Part shown: positions 1-8,304 of the stretch, piece after piece
Layout of the letters: each line of letters opens with the position of its first letter
Numbering within the stretch: position 1 is the stretch's first letter
Source of the DNA: Acidobacteriaceae bacterium
GTDB taxonomy: Bacteria; Acidobacteriota; Terriglobia; Terriglobales; Acidobacteriaceae
Direction: 5' to 3'
DNA length: 40,499 bases
NCBI GenBank assembly: GCA_028283655.1
Contig: JAPWKE010000002.1
Coordinates: 1 to 40,499, forward strand
Notes under the pieces: generated by a model
Told to the model about the DNA's origin: nothing
The model's input: only the letters and a program-made list of their open reading frames with translations
Databases searched by the model: none
Program-made: the position numbers and the translations under genes

Positions 1-69
1 AGGATGACAAATATATCTTAAATAATTCTTATAGTTGTAGTTATTACTCTCATATATCCTGTACGAGTC

Positions 70-129
70 CTGCACAAAAACGAGGATTCAACGACTTGCA
101 GTGAAAACCTGCACAGAATCTGCACAGAA
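70..129 (+). repeat. three CTGCACARAA direct repeats in front of the integrase
   Basis: CTGCACAAAA lies at 70-79, and CTGCACAGAA lies at 109-118 and again at 120-129, so two copies are separated by one base. They sit just upstream of the preferred integrase start at 155, in an otherwise AT-rich leader. Short direct repeats next to integrase genes can be arm-type binding sites of the recombinase or operator iterons. That role here is inference. Confidence 0.5.
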
Positions 130-154
130 CGCGTCTGAATCAGTGGAGGCGATT

Positions 155-1633
155 ATGGCATTCGTCACCGACAAAGCGGAACTCAAGCCGGGATTGGTGA
201 TCTTCCGGCGTGGCGACGTAGAGCATCGCATGTGGTACTGCCGCATGAAGATTCCGAAGGCAGACCGCTACAAGACCATTTCTCTCAAGACAACCGACGT
301 TGAAGTGGCGCGGGAACGCGCCTTCGACCAGGATGCGGACATCCGGTTCCGCCTGAAGCATGATGTCCCGGTATTTAACCATCCCTTCCGCGAGGTTGGC
401 CGAGAGTATCTGTTGACGCAAGAGGCGCGTGCGCAACGCGGGGAGATCAGTGCGGCGCGTCCAAAAAAGATTCGCGCCATCATCGAAGGAGCCTTGGACA
501 GGTATGTGGGTTCCACCCAGGTTCATTTGATTGGGGATGAGCTATGGGGTGGTTATCCGGCGTGGCGAAGAGTCAACGGAGCGGGACGTCTGAAGCGGAA
601 CGGTGTCCGCGAAGTCAGCGATGAGATGGCGCAGGAATTTGCGGATAAGGAAGCGGAGCGCCGCACAAAGACTCAGAACTCTCTTGGTATTCGTGTTTTG
701 AAGCCTATCAAGGTGGAACCGTCCGAGGATCGGACGGTTCCTTTCATCAGTGATTCTACAATCCGCTTCGAGATGTCGATCTTCGGCGCGGTGATGAACT
801 TCGCGATCAAGAAACGGTACGTTCCTGCCAGCCAGCGATACGACGAGCGCCCGAAGCTCAAGACCATGCGGCGGGATGAGTTCACATTGGAGGAGTACCG
901 CAAGCTCCATACGGTCGGCAGGAAATGGATCGCGGAAGCGGACAAGCCTGCGAGTACCTGGTACCGCACCGTCACGTACAACATGATCCTGATTGCCTGC
1001 AATACAGGGATGCGGCCAGCAGAGATGAAGAATCTCCGCTGGCGGGACATTATGCCCGCAAACGACCACGAGGGACGCGAGATTGTTGTGCTGTTCGTGC
1101 AGGGTAAAGGAAAATCAAGAAAGCTGGTGGCTCCGAAGAGTGTCGGCGATTATCTGGAACGCATCCGCTCGATCTCCAAAGCTACTGGGCTGGAAGATGG
1201 GGTATTTACCACTGTGAACGGCAAGCCTGCAAAGAGTCTTTATGTCTCTTTGATTGCCGACCTTTTGGACAAAGCAAACCTGCGCGAAGGCACGCAGGGC
1301 GTGCCGAGATCGACCTACTGCTTCCGACATACCTATGCCACGCTGCGATTGCAGGAAGGCGTTGACGTGTACTTCTTGGCTGAGCAGATGGGAACGTCCG
1401 TGCAGATGATCGAGCAGCACTATGGCCATGTGAACACGATCAAGCATGCGGACCGCGTGCTACAGGGGATGACAGGATGGGAGCTTCCGCATTCGGACGA
1501 CACCAAAGCTAAAGCGTCGAAGGCAGCGGAGACCCACGATAAATCAAAGAAAAGAGAGGTCAGCGCCACAGGCCGCGCTGACCGTTCACTCCGTAGCCGT
1601 CTTTCGCCGGAGCCGTGGCGGAGGCGGGCGTAG
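155..1633 (+). CDS. tyrosine recombinase / phage-type integrase
   Basis: This 492-residue protein would catalyse site-specific DNA strand exchange through a 3'-phosphotyrosyl intermediate. The C-terminal catalytic domain is recognisable: Arg I in TGMRPAE (R287), the beta-hairpin Lys region GKGKSRK, the box II segment YCFRHTYAT with Arg II at R391, and the nucleophile in EQHYGHV (Y423). Two usual residues differ: the His of HxxR is Tyr, and the His/Trp before the nucleophile is Thr (QMGTS). Both substitutions are tolerated in some family members. The N-terminal part (about 1-200) should hold the arm/core-binding domains. ATG 155 is preferred because GGAGG at 145-149 precedes it by 5 nt. A GTG at 101 would add 18 residues but runs through direct repeats. 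No neighbouring excisionase is visible. It could be the integrase of an element extending left of the window, or of the mobilisable element to the right. Confidence 0.9.
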   Translation: MAFVTDKAELKPGLVIFRRGDVEHRMWYCRMKIPKADRYKTISLKTTDVEVARERAFDQDADIRFRLKHDVPVFNHPFREVGREYLLTQEARAQRGEISAARPKKIRAIIEGALDRYVGSTQVHLIGDELWGGYPAWRRVNGAGRLKRNGVREVSDEMAQEFADKEAERRTKTQNSLGIRVLKPIKVEPSEDRTVPFISDSTIRFEMSIFGAVMNFAIKKRYVPASQRYDERPKLKTMRRDEFTLEEYRKLHTVGRKWIAEADKPASTWYRTVTYNMILIACNTGMRPAEMKNLRWRDIMPANDHEGREIVVLFVQGKGKSRKLVAPKSVGDYLERIRSISKATGLEDGVFTTVNGKPAKSLYVSLIADLLDKANLREGTQGVPRSTYCFRHTYATLRLQEGVDVYFLAEQMGTSVQMIEQHYGHVNTIKHADRVLQGMTGWELPHSDDTKAKASKAAETHDKSKKREVSATGRADRSLRSRLSPEPWRRRA

Positions 1634-1678
1634 GGAGGGTTCGATGCCAATGACTTTTTCGGATATGGGTTTGGATTT

Positions 1679-1710
1679 GCCGCTGCCCCGCCGGGGCGCT
1701 CTTTAGCGGC
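1679..1710 (+). terminator. hairpin downstream of integrase
   Basis: The outer arms GCCGCT (1679-1684) and AGCGGC (1705-1710) enclose a GC-rich inner hairpin, GCCCCG-c-CGGGGC (1685-1697). It starts 46 nt after the integrase stop. There is no following run of T, so a Rho-independent terminator is only possible. It could equally be a recombination or structural element. Confidence 0.3.
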
Positions 1711-2006
1711 AAACCCCCGCGCACATGCCGCCGCTGGCGGCTGTCTTCGTGCAGTTCCTATCTCCTACTTGCCGCGAAGGATTGGTCGAGGCCCCGGAAA
1801 CAATAATCTGCCGCTTGCAGACTAATCATGTTACAGCGAATCCCAGTGCATTTATCCTCTGCTACACCAGAAATTTAGGCGTTCCTGCAAGTCAGGTCTT
1901 TACGAGCGATTCTGACGAGATTGGTGACTGCCTTGTGAACGCGGGCGGGGACCGTTTTGCCGATTCGCAGGTTTCACAGGTCATTCGAAATGTGGATGAA
2001 GACACT

Positions 2007-2038
2007 AGAGAATTCTGCAACGAATGTCAGAATTCTCT
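2007..2038 (+). promoter_or_regulatory. 10-bp inverted repeat, operator-like
   Basis: AGAGAATTCT (2007-2016) and its exact reverse complement AGAATTCTCT (2029-2038) are separated by 12 nt. Each arm contains the 8-bp palindrome AGAATTCT, so the same site occurs twice, 20 bp apart and on the same DNA face. It ends 62 nt before the ATG of the giant exported protein. This fits a regulator site or a leader hairpin. The binding protein is unknown. Confidence 0.4.
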
Positions 2039-2100
2039 GTCAGCTACGCATTAAGCGATAACACCTCATCTGTATCGCTCCTTGCGGAAGGAAAACCTCC

Positions 2101-5100
2101 ATGAAGACTTGCGCGTATACGTTCCGTTGCCCTGCTTGGGCAGAGGCTGGTTATCGGCACAGTGGAGCAATCCATGGCACCGAGACCCTCTTTCCCGGCC
2201 CCCTCAACGCGCAATGCAGACGGTTGATTTGGTCTGCCTGTCTGTTCGTTGTCCTTTGTGGGATTGCTACAGTGCAAGCGCAGTCTTTCCAAAAGCCAGA
2301 TATAACTTCAGCCGATCAGGAACTCACTGGCTATTCACTTGTTACGAAAGCCTACGGTCTCTTGCCGCTGAGCTTTGAGGCGAATAAAGGGCAGGAGGAG
2401 ACTGCGGTAAAGTTCGTTTCTCATGGTGACGGGTATGGACTATACATGACCGACCATGGAGCCGTATTGACCCTACACAAGGGGGCACCTTGCATTGCGA
2501 ATGGGGCACAAAAAAACGACAGTCCATCACGCACGGCTGCAAATGCATCTGAAGCATCCGTAATGATGGCGCGTTGTGGCGGGCAGAATGAGAAGACAAC
2601 CGAAGTTATCCGGATGAATCTGGTCGGAGATCGCTCCGGTGTGCGACCGAGGGGAATCGAGCCACTGCCGGGAACCGCAAACTATCTGTTGGGCAACGAC
2701 CCCACAGAGTGGCATACGAATGTGCCGACTTTCGCCAAAGTAGAGTATCCGGGGGTCTACCCGGGAGTCGACCTTCTGTACTACGGCAATCAGCGGCAGC
2801 TGGAGTACGACTTCGTTGTAGCTCCTGGCGCGAGTGCGCGACCTGTCCGCCTACATTTCACTGGAGCGGAAGACTTGCATATTGGCAACCAGGGTCAACT
2901 GAATATTCGCGTATACGCGGGTACGATCACCTTTCGCAAGCCTTCAATTTACCAGACGGTCAAAGGCCAGCGGCGCATTGTGGAAGGCGGTTTTCGGTTG
3001 CTTGCAGGCAACGCCGTGGGCTTTTTGCTTGGCAAATACGACCACACGCAGCCGCTTGTCATCGACCCGGTCCTCGCATACTCCACCTATCTGGGGGGGA
3101 CTTCGTCGGACTATATCGAGGGGTTAGCTGTGGATGCTGCTGGTGCTGCGTATGTCACGGGCTACACAACATCTTCGAACTACCCGGTCACGAGCGGTGC
3201 GTTTGAGACCTCAGACAAGACGTCTGCGACGGCGTTTGTGAGCAAACTGAATGCTGCAGGGAGCGCACTTGTCTACTCCACCTATCTTGGAGGGGGCAGT
3301 GCGGGAGATTTGGACTATGGTATCAGCGTGGCTACTGATTCAAGCGGAGCTGCATATGTCACCGGGCATACTCGGTCGAAGGACTTTCCGATAACCGCCG
3401 GGGCGCTACAGCAGACAAATAATGCCTCTATTGACAACCAACAGGATACAGGCTTCGTAACCAAACTGAACGCCACCGGTACGGCGTTGGAGTATTCCAC
3501 ATTCCTGGGTGGCCGCGCACTGACGGAACCGAGCCAGATCGTCGTTGACTCAAATAACAACGCCTATCTGTGTGGTATTACGTTTGCGCCAGATTTCCCT
3601 GTGACATCCGGGGCCTTCCAAAGCGTCAATAAATCCGCAAGCCATGCCAGTTGGAATGGTTTTGTCTCCAAGCTCAATGCCAATGGTACGGCGCTGCTCT
3701 ATTCAACCTATCTTGGCGGCAGCGGCGAAACAGATTCAGTGGGTTCTGGCACACCGGTAGACTTCGACTTTGGCATCGCAATCGATGCAAGCGGGAGTGC
3801 GTATGTAGAGGGATACTCTCATTCGACGGATTTTCCGATAACCACGGGGGCTTATCAAACGGTCAACAAGGGCTTTGTGTCCACCGGTGCGCCCTACAAT
3901 CCAAGTATCACTCTTTCCAAACTGAACCCTGCGGGAACGTCACTGTTGTACTCCACCTATCTGGGGGGAGTGAACGCGTCTTACAGCGGCGGCATCGCAG
4001 TTGACAGCACGGGGGATGCCTATGTGACCGGTTACACCTATGCGACTGATTTTCCGGTGTCCTCTGGAGCGTTTCAGACAACAAATAAGGGTGAGACCTC
4101 TGGGAATGCCAGTCCCAACCTCTTTGTGACCAAGGTGAATTCGAGTGGGACGTCGTTGGTGTATTCGACATACTTGGGTGGCAGCGGTAGCTATGCCCAT
4201 CTTGGTGATTTCGGTGCAGGCATCACGGTGGATGCATTCGGTAATGCTTACGTTACGGGATATAGCGTTTCGAGCGATTATCCGACTACGAGCAATGCTT
4301 ATCAAAGTACAAATGCGGGAGCATCGGCTTTGAACGCCAATGCCATGCTCAGTGAACTGAATACAAGTGGATCGGCTTTAGTATATTCGACGCTTCTGGG
4401 AGGCAGCGGACAGAACAGCAATGCGGGGGACCGAGCACGTGGGGTCGCACTGGATTCCGCAGGCAACGCCTATATCGCGGGCTATACGAACTCGCTGAAT
4501 TTTCCCGTCACCACGGGAGCGTATGAGACAGCCCTAAGCTCGAATTCGAGTGTGACTGGTTTTGTGACGAAATTTCCGTTGGCTCCAACGGTTGCAACCG
4601 CGACACCAACATTTTCTCCGTCCGCTGGTAGCTACGCCACGGCACAGTCGGTAACGATTTCCGATACAACGAGTGGCGCTACGATCTATTACACGATCGA
4701 TGGGACGACACCTACGACATCCTCGACGCTCTACACTGGTTCCTTCTCCGTTTCGTCCACGGAGACCATCGAGGCCATCGCCGTGGCTAGCGGTTACTTG
4801 AACTCAGCGGTGGCAACGGCAAAGTACACCATAGAAACACTCGCAGCGACGCCGATATTCTCGCCTGTTCCTGGGACCTACACTACAGTGCAGACGGTGA
4901 CGATCTCCGATGCGACGAGTGGCGCTACGATTTACTACACAACGAACGGTACAATGCCGACAACCTCGTCTGCGACGTATACCGGCACCCTCACAGTCTC
5001 CTCCACGGAGACCCTTGAGGCGATCGCTGTCGCAAGTGGTTATGCCAACTCTAAAGTGGCGATGGGGGCGTACACGATCAACCCTGGCACAACAGCAACG

Positions 5101-7959
5101 CCAGTATTTTCCCTCGCTCCCGGGACCTATACCTCAACGCAGAGTGTGACGATTTCCGACACGACTCCCGGTGCAACAATCTACTACACAACGAATGGCA
5201 CAACGCCGACAACTTCTTCGACGCTGTATACGGGCGCCATCGCGGTTTCTTCCACGGAGACGCTTAAGGCAATCGCTGTTGCAAGCGGCTACGCCGACTC
5301 CGGAGTGGCAACTGCTGCCTACACGATCAATTTGGCTGCAGCAGCGATGCCGACATTTTCACCTGCCCCAGGAACTTATACGACAACGCAAAGTGTGACG
5401 ATTTCCGACACGACTCCCGGCGCAACAATCTACTACACAACGAATGGCATAACGCCGACGACCACGTCCACAAAGTACACCGGAGCCTTCTCTGTTTCTT
5501 CGACCGAGACCATTGAAGCTATCGCCATGGCTTCCGGGTATACGGACTCCGCAGTGGCAACGGCGTTCTACACCATCGCTTCCGTGCCCGTGCCGGCGGC
5601 TACGCCAACGTTCTCTCCCGCAGGGGGAAACTATACGACGACTCAAACGGTGACGATCTCCGATTCGACGCCGGGGGCGACGATTTACTACACCCTCAAT
5701 GGATTGACTCCAAGTACGGCATCGACTCTGTATACCGTACCTATCACCGTGTCTGCGACGGAAACCATCGAGGCCGTTGCTGTAACGAACGGATACCTCC
5801 AATCCGCTGTGGGGATGGCGGTATACACCATTACGCCCGTGACCACGGTGAAGCAGTCGACATCGACTAGCCTTGTCGCAACCGGAGGTGTCGGCAACTA
5901 CACGCTAACGGCGACTGTAACGGCCAGCGGCAAGGCGCCGCCGACAGGGACCGTGAGCTTCAACGACACCAGCAACAGTGGCGTGGCGATTACCACCGCG
6001 CCTCTGAATCCTGCAACCCTTGCGTTGGGTTTTAGTGCCAGCGGCATTTTCAAAACCGGCAATCAACCGGGAGGAGTGGCCGTGGCCGATCTCAACGGAG
6101 ACGGCAAGCAGGATATTGTGATCGCCAACAATGGTGATGAAACTATCAGCGTACTGCTCGGCAACGGCGACGGGACCTTCCAACCGGGTGTCACGTATTC
6201 CACCAACGATTTCTTTCCCGATGGCGTCGCCATCGCCGACCTGAACGGTGATGGCAGGCTCGACTTGGTGATCTCAAACTATGGTGGCACCGTCGCCGTG
6301 TTGCTTGGCAACGGCGATGGGACCTTCCAGGCAGCGAAGAACTACGCGGCCGGTGGGGGGCTCGACAATCCAGTGTTGGCAGACTTTAACCACGACGGCA
6401 AACTGGATATTGTCGTCTCGGTACCGGCTGGAAATGCAGTCAGCGTGCTGTTGGGTAACGGCGATGGCTCGTTCCAGAACGGTGTACTTTATCCGATGGG
6501 CAATTACGTCCGGCAGGTAGAAGTGGGTGATTTCAACGGCGATGGCAATGTGGACCTTGTTGCCACAAACAACAATGACAATACTGTTGGAATTCGGTTA
6601 GGCAACGGCGATGGAACCTTCGGGCCACAAACCACTTTTGCCGTAGGCAGTGGGCCACAGTATGCGCTAGTAGCGGACTTCAATGGCGATGGCAAACTCG
6701 ATCTCGCGATCTCCAACGGCAATATCAATACCATAAGCATCCTTTTGGGGAATGGTGACGGCACGTTCAACCCGCAGGTGACCTATCCCGCCGCCAGCAC
6801 GCCGGATCAGATCGCGCTGGCGGATATAAACGGTGATGGCAAAACAGATCTTGTGGTTGGCCAAGGATCCGGTTCCATCAGTGTGCTTCTGGGCAATGGA
6901 GACGGTACTTTTCAGCCGCCGATAACGATCACAACCACGCTGCCTGATCCGGAGGAGATCGCCGTGGCAGACTTTAATGGCGACGGACGACCCGATATTG
7001 TTGGGCTAGGGAACCTAGCATCAAGCGCTATTGTTGAGTTGAATGGACAAACGGAGACTGCGACCGCAACTGGTGTCTCAGTAACGGGCATAGGGACGCA
7101 CTTGGTCGATGCCGTATACCCTGGCGACACCAATTATCTGGGCAGTACTTCCAATACTGTGCCTCTGGTTGGCGTTGTCTCCCCACAGACCGCCGCGCCA
7201 GTGTTTTCTCCGGCGGCTGGCGCCTATACGACCACGCAAAGCGTGACGATCTCCGATGCCACGCCGGGGTCAACAATCTACTACACCACCAATGGTGATA
7301 CGCCGACCACTTCATCCACGCTTTATAGGGGCCCGATCACGGTGGCATCTACGGAAACCATCGAGGCCATCGCGGTCGCAACTGGCTACACGCAGTCTCC
7401 GATTGCCAGCGCGCTTTATACCTTCACCGTCGCTGGGGCCTCGGATTTCAGTTTCACGGACAATCTGAACGCGCTTAATCTGAGTCAAGGCCAATCAGGC
7501 ACCACGAACCTTACGGTGATTCCAATCAATGGCTTCAACCAAACGGTTACATTCTCATGCTCCGGACTTCCCTCAGAATCGACATGCAGCTTCGCTCCTG
7601 TGAGCGTAATGCCGAACGGTTCAGCGACAAACTCCGTACTAACTATCACGACCACCGCTCCTAAATTTGCAATGTTGGATAGGCCGTCTTCGCGACAGGA
7701 TAGGACAAGCATTGTGACTCTCGCCCTTCTTCTCGGTATGTTCGCAGGATGGCGATGCAGGCGGAAGGCTCCAGCGCTTTGCGCGCTTGTGCTCGGCGGC
7801 GCTCTTTTGTTCCTGCCCATGGGTTGTGGTTTGGGTAAGGTCCCTGTCACTGATCCAGGAACACCTGCGGGGACAAGCCAGATTACCGTAAAGGCCATCA
7901 GCGGAGGTACCACAGTGATCCAGCACACCGCTACTCTGACGCTCGTCGTCCATTCCTGA
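2101..7959 (+). CDS. giant exported SBBP / chitobiase-repeat / FG-GAP propeller protein
   Basis: The protein has 1952 residues. Its hydrophobic export segment (about 42-60, ending VQA-QS) is preceded by an unusually long N-terminus. Next comes a DUF7948-like beta domain (LPLSFEANKGQ, about 80-325). Seven SBBP repeats follow (YSTYLGG ... YVTGYT ... FPVTSGAF, about 328-825), consistent with a seven-bladed propeller. Five tandem chitobiase/Fn3-associated modules come next (ATPTFSP ... TIYYTTNGTTPTTSS ... ETIEAIAVASGY, about 833-1248). An Ig-like domain is interrupted by seven FG-GAP/VCBS repeats (DFNGDGKLD ... LLGNGDGTF), and its second half resumes at about 1650. A sixth chitobiase module (about 1698-1778), a further Ig-like domain, two hydrophobic stretches around an Arg-rich turn, and a MGCG motif end the protein. 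Such proteins are surface or secreted in Acidobacteriota. A binding or adhesion role is inference, and no catalytic residues were seen. The start has a GGAAGG Shine-Dalgarno. Confidence 0.88.
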   Translation: MKTCAYTFRCPAWAEAGYRHSGAIHGTETLFPGPLNAQCRRLIWSACLFVVLCGIATVQAQSFQKPDITSADQELTGYSLVTKAYGLLPLSFEANKGQEETAVKFVSHGDGYGLYMTDHGAVLTLHKGAPCIANGAQKNDSPSRTAANASEASVMMARCGGQNEKTTEVIRMNLVGDRSGVRPRGIEPLPGTANYLLGNDPTEWHTNVPTFAKVEYPGVYPGVDLLYYGNQRQLEYDFVVAPGASARPVRLHFTGAEDLHIGNQGQLNIRVYAGTITFRKPSIYQTVKGQRRIVEGGFRLLAGNAVGFLLGKYDHTQPLVIDPVLAYSTYLGGTSSDYIEGLAVDAAGAAYVTGYTTSSNYPVTSGAFETSDKTSATAFVSKLNAAGSALVYSTYLGGGSAGDLDYGISVATDSSGAAYVTGHTRSKDFPITAGALQQTNNASIDNQQDTGFVTKLNATGTALEYSTFLGGRALTEPSQIVVDSNNNAYLCGITFAPDFPVTSGAFQSVNKSASHASWNGFVSKLNANGTALLYSTYLGGSGETDSVGSGTPVDFDFGIAIDASGSAYVEGYSHSTDFPITTGAYQTVNKGFVSTGAPYNPSITLSKLNPAGTSLLYSTYLGGVNASYSGGIAVDSTGDAYVTGYTYATDFPVSSGAFQTTNKGETSGNASPNLFVTKVNSSGTSLVYSTYLGGSGSYAHLGDFGAGITVDAFGNAYVTGYSVSSDYPTTSNAYQSTNAGASALNANAMLSELNTSGSALVYSTLLGGSGQNSNAGDRARGVALDSAGNAYIAGYTNSLNFPVTTGAYETALSSNSSVTGFVTKFPLAPTVATATPTFSPSAGSYATAQSVTISDTTSGATIYYTIDGTTPTTSSTLYTGSFSVSSTETIEAIAVASGYLNSAVATAKYTIETLAATPIFSPVPGTYTTVQTVTISDATSGATIYYTTNGTMPTTSSATYTGTLTVSSTETLEAIAVASGYANSKVAMGAYTINPGTTATPVFSLAPGTYTSTQSVTISDTTPGATIYYTTNGTTPTTSSTLYTGAIAVSSTETLKAIAVASGYADSGVATAAYTINLAAAAMPTFSPAPGTYTTTQSVTISDTTPGATIYYTTNGITPTTTSTKYTGAFSVSSTETIEAIAMASGYTDSAVATAFYTIASVPVPAATPTFSPAGGNYTTTQTVTISDSTPGATIYYTLNGLTPSTASTLYTVPITVSATETIEAVAVTNGYLQSAVGMAVYTITPVTTVKQSTSTSLVATGGVGNYTLTATVTASGKAPPTGTVSFNDTSNSGVAITTAPLNPATLALGFSASGIFKTGNQPGGVAVADLNGDGKQDIVIANNGDETISVLLGNGDGTFQPGVTYSTNDFFPDGVAIADLNGDGRLDLVISNYGGTVAVLLGNGDGTFQAAKNYAAGGGLDNPVLADFNHDGKLDIVVSVPAGNAVSVLLGNGDGSFQNGVLYPMGNYVRQVEVGDFNGDGNVDLVATNNNDNTVGIRLGNGDGTFGPQTTFAVGSGPQYALVADFNGDGKLDLAISNGNINTISILLGNGDGTFNPQVTYPAASTPDQIALADINGDGKTDLVVGQGSGSISVLLGNGDGTFQPPITITTTLPDPEEIAVADFNGDGRPDIVGLGNLASSAIVELNGQTETATATGVSVTGIGTHLVDAVYPGDTNYLGSTSNTVPLVGVVSPQTAAPVFSPAAGAYTTTQSVTISDATPGSTIYYTTNGDTPTTSSTLYRGPITVASTETIEAIAVATGYTQSPIASALYTFTVAGASDFSFTDNLNALNLSQGQSGTTNLTVIPINGFNQTVTFSCSGLPSESTCSFAPVSVMPNGSATNSVLTITTTAPKFAMLDRPSSRQDRTSIVTLALLLGMFAGWRCRRKAPALCALVLGGALLFLPMGCGLGKVPVTDPGTPAGTSQITVKAISGGTTVIQHTATLTLVVHS

Positions 7960-8304
7960 TGGATGTGGAGTGGAGGAAATCATCTCGTGGCTCTACTTCA
8001 GGTAGCGCTCCCTGAAGTTCGAAGTAGAAGCCTCGATGTTGATGGGAGCGAGTTGAGTTGTCCGGTTTAGCTTCCGGAGTATTTGTTCAGCACACGGGTT
8101 CTTGGATGAGCGTTTGTGGGCGTGTAGAGGCGCACCAGCGCCTCGAAGCTCCTACGTCGGCCACACGCCCCGCAGTTCTGCCTAGTCGTTACAGAATTGC
8201 ATTCATAATGACACAGTTCAAGCGCATGCCCACTCGTGAACAAACGTTTCTGTCAGATACACGCACTGAGCTCAGCAAGGACATTGTCTTGAGCGAATAC
8301 ACAC
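7960..8304. other. convergent intergenic region with hairpins
   Basis: No gene is supported between the two converging coding regions. ACTTCAGG (7995-8002) pairs with CCTGAAGT (8011-8018). A larger structure has outer arms GGGCGTGT (8118-8125) and ACACGCCC (8163-8170), with an inner hairpin GAGGCGC-acca-GCGCCTC (8127-8144). These may terminate transcription from either side, but none is followed by a T-tract. Confidence 0.45.
8118..8170. repeat. nested inverted repeat
   Basis: The outer 8-bp arms GGGCGTGT/ACACGCCC enclose a perfect 7-bp hairpin with an ACCA loop. The structure lies between convergent genes. It could be a two-way transcription stop or a mobile palindromic repeat; the sequence alone does not decide. 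Confidence 0.4.

Larger units (their letters stand above)
1634..2100. other. non-coding interval with small hairpins and a paired palindrome
   Basis: No convincing gene lies here. It holds a nested hairpin directly after the integrase (1679-1710: GCCGCT/AGCGGC outer arms around GCCCCG/CGGGGC). A second hairpin is GCCGCC-gct-GGCGGC at 1727-1741. Further on are two AGAATTCT palindromes at 2009-2016 and 2029-2036. The first hairpins may act as a terminator for the integrase, although a T-tract is lacking. A 109-codon frame at 1725-2054 has no recognisable features and was not called. Confidence 0.5.

Noticed and set aside
1725..2054. 109-codon frame after the integrase
   Set aside because: No ribosome site, no recognisable domain, and it contains hairpins and the operator-like inverted repeat; treated as non-coding.
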